Positions 27,418-36,347 of a DNA stretch of 36,347 bases are shown here, piece after piece (the first letter of the stretch is position 1; each line of letters opens with the position of its first letter). The stretch comes from an uncultured Butyricicoccus sp. (GTDB lineage Bacteria; Bacillota; Clostridia; Oscillospirales; Butyricicoccaceae). The position numbers and the translations under genes were made by a program. Location: contig CAUEJN010000006.1 in the NCBI GenBank assembly GCA_959018045.1, positions 1-36,347 of the forward strand, written 5' to 3'. Under the pieces are notes generated by a model. The model saw only the letters and a list, made by a program, of their open reading frames with translations. It ran no database searches and had not been told where the DNA came from.

Positions 27418-30057
27418 ATGTCTTTTTTAAGCGGTCTGATTGGGGGCGCGGTCGGCAGTGCTGTATCAAGCGCCATTAAGAACCAGAACAAGGGGTCGTC
27501 TTCGTCCTCCGGAAGTTCGGGTGGTTCGCCTTCCAGCTCGGCCAAGTACCCGAGCACGACGGTGAGCAAACCCAGCTCGAAACCGAGTTATGACCCCAAC
27601 CGCGACTATCAGGCAGACATTGACAAGGCGGTTGCGGATGGCGATTATGCGAAGGCCGCCATTTATGAACAGCAGAGAAACCAGAAAATCAAGGATATGG
27701 GGCTGAACTACGGCACAACCAATAAGTATAGCCAGTATTTAAACGGTGGGTCGGGCAGTTCGGGCAGTTCTAATATTCGTTTGCCTGGCCTGGACGGTGA
27801 TCTGGTCAGCGGCGTAGTGGGCAACGTGATGGGAAACATCTTTGGTCAGACAGCTGGCAGCCTGGTTTCCGGTTCGAATAATCAGCAGTCTGTCGGCCAT
27901 CCGGTCATTAACTGGAATCCCAATGAAGCGCCATATTATGGAAATTACACCGGTCAGACCTGGTCAAAGGACGTAGATCATATGGCTCGCATGGAAGATG
28001 CGGCTAAAAACAAAAACTGGGCGGCGGCGGCAATCGAAGAACAGAATAGGAATAACAAGATTGATGCGCTTGGGCTGCCGTATGAAAAAACATACAAGTA
28101 TGTACAGTATCTGGGCGGGACAAGTCTCAAGAGCATTGCTGATCTGTATGACCCGGTAACAAAAACCTTCCACATCACGGCAGATGACCCGAACAGTAAG
28201 AACACCGGAGCCGGTAAGGGACTGACCGAGGCTGATCTGACGTGGGCAAAGGGCAGTGCGACATACAATCAGAATTTCAAGAAGTACATGGACGATATGG
28301 CCGCGCGAATCGCTGTCTATGAAGCGTCCAGCGATCCGGTGCTGCGCTCGCACCTGCCGGGCATGTACAATGCAATGGCGAACTACGAGAACCAGCGCAA
28401 TGCAAAGCTGATAGCGATGGGGCGCGGGGATCTGGTTACGAACAAGTGGCAGGCGTATTCTCACAGCACCAGGGGCTGGGAGAAGGACATCAACGATGTG
28501 GGCAATGGCGCCGGTATGCTTTCTGCGGAACAGATTGCAGGGGCTGAGCAGACGGCGGCCAAGCTGCAAAACGCTTTTGAGCAGGCGACGAACGATTATC
28601 AGCGAGAAGAAATTTGGAAGGATTTGGCGTCGCTTAATCTGATGCTGGGTCGCGCCTGGGACGCTTCCACAAGGCAGTGGTCGGCTTCTACGGTCAGCCC
28701 GGTGAAGGACTATTACGGCTCGTCTGGCGGCGCGTACAGCTATGGTGCGATGACCAATGGCAGTATGACCGGGGATGCAGCGCAGGCACTTGCACGGCAG
28801 CTGCAGCAGGATCGACTGACAGCACGTGATAACTACGGCAGCGACGGCGTGAACTGGTATGAGAACCCCGAAAGTCTGCTGGAAGGCAAACCCAGAATCG
28901 AGGCAAATGCAAATCTCTGGCCGAACATTAATGGCTGGACGATTCCCGATTTGCAGTCCGATTTTGAAATGGCGAAGGTAAGAGGTGATCAAGCAGCGAT
29001 GGATGCAGCACATGCAGCGGCGGAGGCAATCCGGCAGTCGCAGGGTTATTCGGGCGGCCCGGACGGCAGTCAGAAAATCAGCCTGAATGGTACGGAAAGC
29101 ACGGGCAGTAAGTTGGATCACGCGCTCGGTCTGCCGGGATTGGGCGGCAATATGGTATCGAATGTTGTTGGAAATGTGGTCGGCAATGCGTTGGGTTCGC
29201 TCGTGCCTGGTGCGCTGGCTGGTCAGCAGACCGGCGCGGTACAGATGCCCCAGGTGACGACAGATGACTATCTGGATGAATACTATGCAGCACAGCAGGG
29301 CTACCGGGATTACATGGAACAGGCGGCGCAGAATGCCCAGAGCGCCATTCAGGCGGGCGTAGACAGCGCGGTTGCCGGGCTGAATAATCAGAAGGGCACC
29401 ATCCAGCAGGCGGGTGATATCGCAAATCAGGCGGCGCAGCAGACGTATATGGATGTCATCAACCCTAACGGCGCAACCGCCGAGCAGTTGGCAGCGCTCG
29501 GCCTGCGCTCGTCCGGCCTGACCGAAAGCAGCGTGATTTCGGCAGGCAACACCTTGCAGAGCAGCATTAACAGCAACTTGCAAAACGTCAATAACCAGCT
29601 TGCGCAGATCGACCTTGCTATTACGCAGGCCAAGAGCCAGGGCAATATTGCAGCGGCGCAGGCGCTCGAGCAGTATTATTCTCAGATCGCAAGCCAGATG
29701 ATGAACGATGCCAATACTATTTTGGCATATCGTCAGCAGCAGCAGGCGCAGCAGCTGGCTTACCAGCAGTGGCTGTATGAGATGCAGCAGTCGGCCACGC
29801 AGAATGCATGGAATCAGCAGTTCCAGCAGCAGCAATTTGACTGGGACAAACAGCAGGCGCAGTGGGGACAGTACAACACCGAATCTGATCGCCGTTTGCA
29901 AAACCAGATGTCGAACCGTAATGCCTTGTTAGCACTCATGCAGTACGGCTATAAGCCTACGGCACAGGATGCGGCAAATACCGGCTACACGCTGGCACAG
30001 CTGAATGCGATGCATAACAGCATTAAGAACGCGATACAGAGCGGTTTGTATGGATAA
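27418..30057 (+). CDS. Putative ejection / internal virion protein, 879 aa
   Basis: Starts with a Gly-rich hydrophobic helix (FLSGLIGGAVGSAVSSAI) and a Ser-rich linker. It contains three copies of a unit in which D-I/H-x4-A is followed by E-x-x-RN-x-K-I and a Gly-x-x-Y (nt about 27600-27755, 27965-28125, 28280-28460). Two matching glycine-zipper segments (LPGLDGDLVSGVVGNVMGN and LPGLGGNMVSNVVGNVVGN) may insert in membranes. The C-terminal third is Gln-rich helical. Such composition fits podovirus ejection proteins, but no named family was recognised. AGGAGG is 9 bases from the ATG. Confidence 0.6.
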   Translation: MSFLSGLIGGAVGSAVSSAIKNQNKGSSSSSGSSGGSPSSSAKYPSTTVSKPSSKPSYDPNRDYQADIDKAVADGDYAKAAIYEQQRNQKIKDMGLNYGTTNKYSQYLNGGSGSSGSSNIRLPGLDGDLVSGVVGNVMGNIFGQTAGSLVSGSNNQQSVGHPVINWNPNEAPYYGNYTGQTWSKDVDHMARMEDAAKNKNWAAAAIEEQNRNNKIDALGLPYEKTYKYVQYLGGTSLKSIADLYDPVTKTFHITADDPNSKNTGAGKGLTEADLTWAKGSATYNQNFKKYMDDMAARIAVYEASSDPVLRSHLPGMYNAMANYENQRNAKLIAMGRGDLVTNKWQAYSHSTRGWEKDINDVGNGAGMLSAEQIAGAEQTAAKLQNAFEQATNDYQREEIWKDLASLNLMLGRAWDASTRQWSASTVSPVKDYYGSSGGAYSYGAMTNGSMTGDAAQALARQLQQDRLTARDNYGSDGVNWYENPESLLEGKPRIEANANLWPNINGWTIPDLQSDFEMAKVRGDQAAMDAAHAAAEAIRQSQGYSGGPDGSQKISLNGTESTGSKLDHALGLPGLGGNMVSNVVGNVVGNALGSLVPGALAGQQTGAVQMPQVTTDDYLDEYYAAQQGYRDYMEQAAQNAQSAIQAGVDSAVAGLNNQKGTIQQAGDIANQAAQQTYMDVINPNGATAEQLAALGLRSSGLTESSVISAGNTLQSSINSNLQNVNNQLAQIDLAITQAKSQGNIAAAQALEQYYSQIASQMMNDANTILAYRQQQQAQQLAYQQWLYEMQQSATQNAWNQQFQQQQFDWDKQQAQWGQYNTESDRRLQNQMSNRNALLALMQYGYKPTAQDAANTGYTLAQLNAMHNSIKNAIQSGLYG

Positions 30058-30059
30058 TA

Positions 30060-30083
30060 GAAGGGCGGCTCATACCGCCCTTC
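30060..30083 (+). terminator. 9-bp hairpin between the two ejection-protein genes
   Basis: GAAGGGCGG/CCGCCCTTC (loop CTCATA) beginning two bases after the stop. No U-run follows; the next SD comes immediately after, so it is more likely a stability or processing element than a full terminator. Confidence 0.5.
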
Positions 30084-30103
30084 CTGCGTAGGAGGCAGCA
30101 CAC

Positions 30104-33100
30104 ATGGCAAAAAAGACAAAAGAGCAGCTGAAAGCGGAATTAAATGGCTGGGGGCGTGCTTACAATGCTGCAAAGCGTCGCGGGCATAAAGAGGCGATGG
30201 CTGAGGCGCACGCCAAGGCGAATGCGATTCGCAAAGAAGCTGGATGGGATTATGATGAAAAGACCGGCGTTACAACGCAAAAGAGCAGTTCGGGTAAATC
30301 GACCACGATTACCAGTGCGACCAACATCGAAAACGCCAAGGTGAAAGACCCGAAAAAGCTCAAAACATTTGCGGAAGAGAAGAAAGCGGTCGCACAGAAG
30401 CAAGCGGCGAAGAGTCTGCCGGCACTCGGTGGGCTGATGGACAAGAGTACGCAGGCTGCCGTGAACAATCTGACGGCAGGCAGCACAAAGGATATCAATA
30501 GGACGCTGGCACTGGGCAATGGTCCGGTGAAGAACGCTCTTCCGGTCGCACAGAGTACACAGAAGAGCAGCGGTGGCAAGTGGACGGCGGACAACATCGC
30601 CAAGGGCTTTGGCTACGGAGCGGAGCGCACATTGTCGGGTACGGTAGGTGCGGTTGAAGATACGCTGCGCTTTGTGTCGGGCTATGGCAATAAGCTTTTG
30701 TCCGGTATCACCTCGCTGGGTGGATTGGCAGACAATCCCGTTTCGGACTTTCTGGCCAAGACGGCAGAGGACACGTTGGCAAATAGTCTGACCGATCGGT
30801 GGAAGCAGGACATCCAGGATAGATACCAGCCGGACAAGACCGCGCAGTTTATCGGCAGTCTGGGCGAGGCGGCAGGTGCAATGCTTCCCACCATTGCGGC
30901 GGGTCTGGCAACCGGCGGAATGTCGGCAGGTACGGCGATTGGCAAGGGTGCAGCCATGACCGCCCAAGCTGCGCAGGCGGCGGGCAAGGTGTCAAGTGGT
31001 GCAGGGCTTGTCACCATGCTTCCCTCGGTCATGGGTTCGAGCACGAGACAGGCGATAAATGAGGGAGCGGATATAGACAAGGCGCTCACTTATGGCGCAC
31101 TGTCTGGTGCGTTGGAGGTCGGCACGGAATCGTTGTTTGCCGGTATCCCAGGTATGAAGAGCGGCACGGTGTCCGATATTATCAAGCGGATCACGCAGAA
31201 TCCGGTTGCGGAACGTGCACTGGATATTGCGGGCGAGGGCGCGGAAGAGGTTATCTCCGGCGCGGTATCGCCTATCTTACAGCGCCTGACTTACAATGAA
31301 AACGCTGAGAATGCCAGCGCAAACGAGCTGCTTGCACAGTTTTTAAGCGGTGCGCTGCTGTCCGGTGCGATGCAGGGCGCGTCTGGTGTTGCTGCACGGG
31401 TGGCTGATGTGGGTTTGATGCAACACGGACGAAAAAATAGCGCCCCAGATGGGACGCCATTTGCGGCATCAGATGTATTACCTAAGCAGACGGGACAAAA
31501 AGAAAAGACACCTTATATGCGTCCCAACCCTGGGCTCCAATTGCCCAGTGCAGTAGCAGACGGTGTCTTTGATGAGAGGATACCACAAGTAGAATCGGAA
31601 ATCAACACAAAAAATAACAAGAGCATCGATCAGCTTCTTTCAAGTAGGCTCCAATTGCCGAATGCGATGGCTGATGATACTCTTGTTGCTTATAGTATAG
31701 CACAAGCGGGTGCGAAAAACAACCAGACCGGGGACGTTTTGCGACGAGTGGTCGGAATCGAAAATCCGCCTGAAACTGCGGCGGAAATCCGGGCAGCGGA
31801 GCAGAGCGCCCAGGCAGGTATGCAGCAGTCCATGGAATATATGGACACATGGAACGCTGAGGCAGACCGGAATACGGCGCAGAGCACCATCCCGCAAGCC
31901 GAAATGCAGGCAGATACGCAGGATACGACCGGGCAGGAAAGTCCCGGACGGGTGAAAGCTGCCGCGAAAGACCTTTACCGCAACTTCATCAGCGGACAGG
32001 CAGAGCTGGAGGCGGTGGCCAAGGCACAGAAGAAGATCAATCCCAACCGCGCCAATGCAGAAGACCTTGTGCAGATGTCGCGCACGGCAGATGCGACCGT
32101 GGACATGATCGCGGCGGGTCATATGGTCGATCGGACGGGAAACCGCATGGGAGACAGCTGGAACGATCTGGTCGGAGCGCTCACACCAGAGCAGAGCGAG
32201 CTGCTGAACTTGTACCGACAGCATAAGCACAACATTGACCGAATGAGTCTGAAAGAAAAGGCCGCGCCCGGGTTGGAAACCGTCCGGAATGAGCTGGCTG
32301 CGCTGCGGGCACAGCATCCGAGCATGGCAACATTGACCGAATCCCAGCTTCAGGAGATCGCACGCACTGAGCACGGTTATTTACAGGTAACTGCATTGGA
32401 GTTTCTGGACGTGATCGAGCGCGAGAGACAACTGGCAGCGGTCACCGATAAACCGGTACTTGGCAGGCGCGAGGAGGGCAAAAGCCAGACGATACCCTAT
32501 ACAGCCGAGGAGAGCCGGAAAATTGTGCAGGAGCTGGAACAGGCACATCCGGAGCTGAAGAAACAGGCTGAGGCAATACAGCGTTTCCACGACGACTTTA
32601 TGCAGGAGTGGGCGGTTGGTTCGGGTCTTATGAGCCAGGCACAATGGCAGGTACTCAAAGACAAGTACCCGGACTATGTGCAGACCTTCCGTGCAAGGGA
32701 CGAATGGGGAAATGCAGACATTACGCGGCGCGGACGGATAGACAGCATGAGTCCCATCCGGCAGGCAGTGGGTGATATCAGCGAAATCATCCCGTTTGAG
32801 GACGCGGAAATGATGCAGGTCAATGCCATTGTGAAAGCGGCACGACGCAATGAGCTGTTCCGCAATCTGTATGACTTCGCAAAGGAGCATCCAAAGCAGG
32901 CCGCGCCGTTCATTCGCATCAAAGCTCAGAACAGTGCCACGCCGGAAACTATGGCGGGCGAGTATGACAGCACCATAGAGAACGTCACACAGAACGCCAT
33001 GCGGACAGAGAACGGAAGCTATCAGATCATAGCGATGATCGACGGAAAGCCGGTTCAGATGGAAGTCAACGCAGAAATTTATGCCGGACTACAAAATCTG

Positions 33101-35506
33101 TACGGACAGGATCGGGGTGCATCGGATGCATTCGGCGCAAAGGTTGCCAAAGGGTGGACAAACCTATTCAAGCAGCTGACAACCGGACGCAATCCGCTGT
33201 TTTTCCTATCAAACTTCCCTAAGGATTTTCAGACCGCGTACATCAATACCACATCCGGTCGAAAAACCCTTGCGGGATATCTATGGGACGTGGGTGGTAC
33301 CGTTCGCAGCATGGCGCAAAACTCCTCTGAATGGCAGACGTTCCAAGCACTGGGTGGAAAGAATAGTGGATTCTATCACAACGAAAAGGGATTCCGTGAG
33401 AGCGCCAAGACGGCAGAGCACCGCGGCGTACGCCGTGCCGTCGATATGATCAGCACGCCGTTCGAGATGGTCAGCGAAAATACCGAAGCGCTTTGGCGTT
33501 TCAACGAGTACCGCGCGGCCATCCGCAAATATGGAGACACGCAGGAAGGACGTGCCAAAGCCATGCAGGCGGCGGCAGATGTCACGACCAACTTCTCCAG
33601 ATCGGCGCCCATGGCGAAGGCAACCGAGAACTACTGCGCCTATCTCAATGCCAGTCTACAAGGATTGGACAAGATGGCACGGCAGCTCAAGAACCATCCG
33701 TTCCTAACCACGCGGCGTGCGGCAGAGATCATTGCGCTGCCCACCATACTGCTCTATATGCTCAACAAGGATGACGAGGACTATCAGCATCTCAATGACC
33801 GTACAAAGGATAACTACTACTGTATCCCAACCGGTAAGGGCACCTTTATCAAGATCCCAAAGTCGCGCGAGTATGGCGTGGCGATGGGTGCACTGCTGGA
33901 ACGGTTCATGCGGCTGCGCGATGGCGAAGATCCGGAAACCGCGCTGGATGGGATCGGCGGACAATTTCTCACCAATATTGCGCCGTCAAACCCGTTCACG
34001 GATAATATTGCAAAGACCATTTTTATTGACCTGCCGACCAATCGGGATTTTGCTGGGCGTAGCATCATCCCGGAACGACTCGCCAATCTGTCACCCGAAA
34101 ATCAATATGACTATACGACATCCAAGGCGGGTATCGCGGCATCCAAGGCGTGGAATGCCACACTCGGACGATTGTTCCCCAAGATGGCACCCATTCAGGC
34201 GGATTATCTGATCGACTCCAATCTGGGATTTGTCGGCGATATGATTCTGGGCAGTACGCAGCAGGGAAGTAAGAGCGTGGGCGATGTGCTAAAGGCAGTC
34301 ATTGCCGAGCCGGTGGTTCGAAAATTGACCGCTGACCCGCTCTATCAAAACGGCGTGACCGATGCCTTCTACAAGGAGCTTTCCAAGGCTGAGATCGCGG
34401 CAAACGATAAAAATTTGACCGAAGGTCTGGAATCGCGCGTCATCACACCGGAAGAAAAATATCTGTCCGCGCTGCAAGCATCCAGCAGCGAAATCTCCGA
34501 GCTGCGCAAGCGGGAACGTGAGATTTTGTCTGACACTACGATCAGCAAGCAGGAACAGGAAGCACAGGCGCGCGAAATCCGGAGAGAAATCAACCGCATT
34601 GCGCTGGGTGCAAAGGCACAGGCAGAACAGGAACGGGATGCCTGGGCGAAAAACTATGTTCCGGAAATTTCCCACCTGACCGACAAAAAGCAGAAGGAAG
34701 CCCGCGCGGCATACGAGCAAAACGGAACGCCGTATACCGACTTTGTCCGGTATGATGACCGATATCGGCTGCTGCAAAAGGATAAGGAGACCAGTTCTGC
34801 GGCAGATCGGGCAAAGCTTGCCGGGTATCTGGAAGGCGATGATACACTCACAGACGCGCAAAAGGAAGGCCTTTATGAACACTTGCTGATTCCATATCTG
34901 AGCGATAGCCGAAAAGAGGACTGGGACAAGACATACAAGAGTAAGGTTGCGCCGTCCCTGTTCTTTGAGATCGCAAATGAGTATAGTCAGATTGGTGACG
35001 AGCTGGATGATCTGGAAAAAGGAAAGGCACAGGCCAAGGCGACTGCGTTCTCCATGTATCTGGATGGAATGGGACTGTCGGATGATGTGCGTAGTCAGGT
35101 TGAGAATGACTTTAAGTATTTCAATATGAATCCAGCTAAATCGGAGAACTATACGTTTGAGATGATGCGCAAGAACGGCGGCAAAAACGAGCAGGCGTAT
35201 GCGGATGCACTGAAGCAGTCCGGCTTGTCGATCGAGACGTATTATGAGATCAAAGATATGAAGAATGCTAAAGATGCAGATGGCTCGTATACTTACAAAA
35301 AAGATGATATTGTGCAGGAAATGCGTGATAAGGGCTTTACCACAGCACAGATAGGCGCGGTATGCGGGGCATTTGGATGGAAAGCACCGTCATCCGGCAG
35401 CGGCAAATCCTCTAGCGGCAGTAAAAAGACTTCTTCGGGCAGCAGCACCGAAAATACGCTGCGTCGGCTGGCTGGCTTACCGAAGCTGCCGAAGTTAGGT
35501 AAATGA
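30104..35506 (+). CDS. Very large ejection / polyvalent protein (LPD38-like region), 1800 aa
   Basis: The N-terminal 60 residues are a basic helix (AEAHAKANAIRKEAGWDYDE). Residues about 250-310 are Gly/Ala-rich and hydrophobic (TIAAGLATGGMSAGTAIGKG), and may insert in membranes. Two copies of an LQLP-(S/N)A-(V/M)AD motif lie in a linker near residues 470-530. Residues about 1010-1220 carry KGWTNLFKQLTTGRNPLFFL then SNFPKDFQTAYINT, the signature I associate with the large polyvalent protein associated domain 38 of phage ejection proteins. A Ser/Gly-rich basic end follows, after long helices. Together with the 879-aa protein it is the best candidate for DNA ejection machinery. Confidence 0.72.
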   Translation: MAKKTKEQLKAELNGWGRAYNAAKRRGHKEAMAEAHAKANAIRKEAGWDYDEKTGVTTQKSSSGKSTTITSATNIENAKVKDPKKLKTFAEEKKAVAQKQAAKSLPALGGLMDKSTQAAVNNLTAGSTKDINRTLALGNGPVKNALPVAQSTQKSSGGKWTADNIAKGFGYGAERTLSGTVGAVEDTLRFVSGYGNKLLSGITSLGGLADNPVSDFLAKTAEDTLANSLTDRWKQDIQDRYQPDKTAQFIGSLGEAAGAMLPTIAAGLATGGMSAGTAIGKGAAMTAQAAQAAGKVSSGAGLVTMLPSVMGSSTRQAINEGADIDKALTYGALSGALEVGTESLFAGIPGMKSGTVSDIIKRITQNPVAERALDIAGEGAEEVISGAVSPILQRLTYNENAENASANELLAQFLSGALLSGAMQGASGVAARVADVGLMQHGRKNSAPDGTPFAASDVLPKQTGQKEKTPYMRPNPGLQLPSAVADGVFDERIPQVESEINTKNNKSIDQLLSSRLQLPNAMADDTLVAYSIAQAGAKNNQTGDVLRRVVGIENPPETAAEIRAAEQSAQAGMQQSMEYMDTWNAEADRNTAQSTIPQAEMQADTQDTTGQESPGRVKAAAKDLYRNFISGQAELEAVAKAQKKINPNRANAEDLVQMSRTADATVDMIAAGHMVDRTGNRMGDSWNDLVGALTPEQSELLNLYRQHKHNIDRMSLKEKAAPGLETVRNELAALRAQHPSMATLTESQLQEIARTEHGYLQVTALEFLDVIERERQLAAVTDKPVLGRREEGKSQTIPYTAEESRKIVQELEQAHPELKKQAEAIQRFHDDFMQEWAVGSGLMSQAQWQVLKDKYPDYVQTFRARDEWGNADITRRGRIDSMSPIRQAVGDISEIIPFEDAEMMQVNAIVKAARRNELFRNLYDFAKEHPKQAAPFIRIKAQNSATPETMAGEYDSTIENVTQNAMRTENGSYQIIAMIDGKPVQMEVNAEIYAGLQNLYGQDRGASDAFGAKVAKGWTNLFKQLTTGRNPLFFLSNFPKDFQTAYINTTSGRKTLAGYLWDVGGTVRSMAQNSSEWQTFQALGGKNSGFYHNEKGFRESAKTAEHRGVRRAVDMISTPFEMVSENTEALWRFNEYRAAIRKYGDTQEGRAKAMQAAADVTTNFSRSAPMAKATENYCAYLNASLQGLDKMARQLKNHPFLTTRRAAEIIALPTILLYMLNKDDEDYQHLNDRTKDNYYCIPTGKGTFIKIPKSREYGVAMGALLERFMRLRDGEDPETALDGIGGQFLTNIAPSNPFTDNIAKTIFIDLPTNRDFAGRSIIPERLANLSPENQYDYTTSKAGIAASKAWNATLGRLFPKMAPIQADYLIDSNLGFVGDMILGSTQQGSKSVGDVLKAVIAEPVVRKLTADPLYQNGVTDAFYKELSKAEIAANDKNLTEGLESRVITPEEKYLSALQASSSEISELRKREREILSDTTISKQEQEAQAREIRREINRIALGAKAQAEQERDAWAKNYVPEISHLTDKKQKEARAAYEQNGTPYTDFVRYDDRYRLLQKDKETSSAADRAKLAGYLEGDDTLTDAQKEGLYEHLLIPYLSDSRKEDWDKTYKSKVAPSLFFEIANEYSQIGDELDDLEKGKAQAKATAFSMYLDGMGLSDDVRSQVENDFKYFNMNPAKSENYTFEMMRKNGGKNEQAYADALKQSGLSIETYYEIKDMKNAKDADGSYTYKKDDIVQEMRDKGFTTAQIGAVCGAFGWKAPSSGSGKSSSGSKKTSSGSSTENTLRRLAGLPKLPKLGK

Positions 35507-35520
35507 AAGGAGTATGTAAA

Positions 35521-36219
35521 ATGGCATATAAGGTATTTTTGGGCGTAGGTCATGGCGGCACGGATACCGGCGCGGTGGCAGACGGTTATCGTGAGAAAGA
35601 TATGACCCTTGCAATGGCGCTGGCCTGTCAGGAAGAGCTTGCGCGGCATGGCGTGCTGGTTAAGCTCAGCCGTGTAAAGGATGAGAATGATCCGGTAAAT
35701 GAGGAGGTGCGCGAGTGCAACGCCTATGCGCCTGATCTGGCGCTCGATATTCATGTTAACGCGGGCGGCGGCGACGGCTTTGAGGCGTACCATGCGCTGA
35801 GCGGAGGCAAGGGGAAGACTCTTGCCCAGAACATCGAAGCCGAAGTCAAAGCCCTGGGGCAGAACAGCCGCGGCTGCAAGACCAGAGCGGGCAGCTCGGG
35901 ACGCGACTATTATGCGTTCATCCGTGACACGGCCTGCCCGGCAGTCATTGCGGAGATTGGATTTATTGATAATGCCAAGGATCGCGCAGCTTTCGATACG
36001 GCCCAAGAGCAGCAGGCATTCGGCAGAGCGTATGCGCGCGGTATTCTCAAGACGCTGGGCGTGCCGGAAGCACCGATTGCATCCGAGGATGCAGAGACGA
36101 TGATTGCGGCGCAGACAATCAAGAAGAAGGCAGGGCTGGAGGATCAGACGATCCGCTATTTACTGAATTATCAGTATGGCGAAGCGCTGGTCAAGAAGCT
36201 GGCAAAGGCGATGAAGTGA
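35521..36219 (+). CDS. N-acetylmuramoyl-L-alanine amidase (Amidase_3) endolysin, 232 aa
   Basis: Cleaves the amide bond between muramic acid and the stem peptide. The zinc ligands are visible as GVGHGG (His11), YREKD (Glu25) and LDIHVNAGG (His79), with the catalytic Glu in VIAEIGFIDN near residue 143. The C-terminal ~50 residues (AAQTIKKKAGLEDQTIRYLL) form a short helical extension that may bind the wall. AAAGGAG lies seven bases before the ATG; an earlier in-frame ATG sits upstream of that SD. No signal peptide, so it depends on the holin for release. Confidence 0.94.
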   Translation: MAYKVFLGVGHGGTDTGAVADGYREKDMTLAMALACQEELARHGVLVKLSRVKDENDPVNEEVRECNAYAPDLALDIHVNAGGGDGFEAYHALSGGKGKTLAQNIEAEVKALGQNSRGCKTRAGSSGRDYYAFIRDTACPAVIAEIGFIDNAKDRAAFDTAQEQQAFGRAYARGILKTLGVPEAPIASEDAETMIAAQTIKKKAGLEDQTIRYLLNYQYGEALVKKLAKAMK

Positions 36220-36221
36220 GA

Positions 36222-36256
36222 AAAAAGGGACTGATTTATAAAATCAGTCCCTTTTT
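36222..36256. terminator. Terminator at the end of the late operon
   Basis: AAAAAGGGACTGATTT pairs perfectly with its complement across an ATA loop (16 bp) and ends in TTTTT. It works in both directions, separating the late operon from the integrase end and the att region. Confidence 0.93.
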
Positions 36257-36280
36257 CGTGGGAAAATAGATAATTTCTTT

Positions 36281-36324
36281 ATGTATCTAAATTGGTCTAA
36301 TTCTTTAGACCATTTTAGATACAT
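36281..36324. other. Candidate attP of the serine integrase (44-bp palindrome)
   Basis: Two 20-bp arms (36281-36300 and 36305-36324) are inverted copies with a single mismatch and a 4-base centre TTCT; the arms begin ATGTATCTAAA. The right part is repeated at positions 1-32 by the terminal overlap. Large serine integrases act on att sites of roughly 50 bp with imperfect dyad symmetry, usually beside the int gene. Here the palindrome ends 8 bp from the int stop codon and sits between int and the end of the late operon, the usual place for attP. It could also act as a terminator, but it is AT-rich and has no clear U-tract. The assignment is inference from position and symmetry. Confidence 0.6.
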
Positions 36325-36347
36325 GTAATAGCTATGTCAAAAAATGG
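36293..36347. repeat. 55-bp terminal direct repeat (right copy)
   Basis: Exact duplicate of positions 1-55. Joining the copies restores an uninterrupted palindrome between the amidase terminator and the integrase stop codon, which supports true circularity rather than chance similarity. Confidence 0.9.

Noticed and set aside
27964..29901. Long leftward open frame (645 codons) opposite the 879-aa gene
   Set aside because: It is a shadow of the Gln/Ala-rich coding strand; Cys/Leu/Arg-rich low-complexity translation, no SD and no motif.
1..36347. CRISPR arrays and tRNA genes
   Set aside because: I found no regularly spaced direct repeats with unique spacers and no cloverleaf with a T-loop consensus; a tRNAscan/CRISPR search would be decisive.

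Overview
The window looks like the complete genome of a temperate, short-tailed (podovirus-like) bacteriophage of a Gram-positive gut-type clostridium (Oscillospiraceae/Ruminococcaceae-like). The grounds are strong AGGAGG ribosome binding sites, several TTG starts, sigmaA-type promoters with 17-base spacers, a base composition judged by eye to be in the mid-50s % GC, and families common in Firmicutes mobile elements (PcfJ/PcfK, DUF3102, Uma2, DUF1492-like, BRO). The first 55 bases are repeated exactly at the end (36293-36347), so the sequence closes into a circle of about 36,292 bp. A 44-bp near-perfect palindrome at that junction, next to a large serine integrase, is the best attP candidate. 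No tail tube, sheath or tape-measure genes of long-tailed phages are recognisable.

Layout. Positions 40-2867, minus strand: lysogeny operon (CI-like repressor, a secreted copper-amine-oxidase-N-like protein, large serine integrase) read from a promoter at 2839-2867. Positions 2898-2950: rightward early promoter with a perfect 14-bp palindrome filling its -35/-10 spacer. Positions 3049-10045: early region of small regulators and accessory genes, including a PcfK/AcrIIA9-like plus PcfJ pair, DUF3102, a MazG-like protein and a run of small Cys-rich proteins. Positions 10103-12203: HUH (G2P/ORF2-like) replication protein, sigma-region-4-like late regulator and a small serine resolvase. Positions 12216-13886, minus strand: BRO-type antirepressor, a small partner, and two ribbon-helix-helix repressors, each under its own palindromic promoter/operator and each faced by a convergent promoter-terminator unit with no ORF. 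Positions 13976-14635: Uma2-family nuclease with its own promoter and terminator. Positions 14683-36256: late operon (TerS, TerL, membrane coiled-coil protein, portal, scaffold, capsid with an Ig-like tail, connector, tail protein, fibre, chaperone-like protein, membrane protein, holin, 879-aa and 1800-aa ejection-type proteins, amidase).

How it may work together (inference). The repressor holds the rightward promoter shut. After induction the HUH protein and resolvase would drive replication and dimer resolution, and the DUF1492-like protein would switch on the late operon, perhaps through three tandem TTGTCCGTT boxes before terS. The phage carries plasmid-like parts (HUH Rep, resolvase, CopG-like repressors, possible antisense RNAs) together with an integrase.

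The most unusual signal is a ~140-base multi-hairpin element present twice (11275-11410 and 19706-19843), with a third copy of only its last hairpin (23407-23432). Stems are kept while their sequences differ, which points to a structured RNA, or a mobile palindromic repeat, placed inside phage transcription units.
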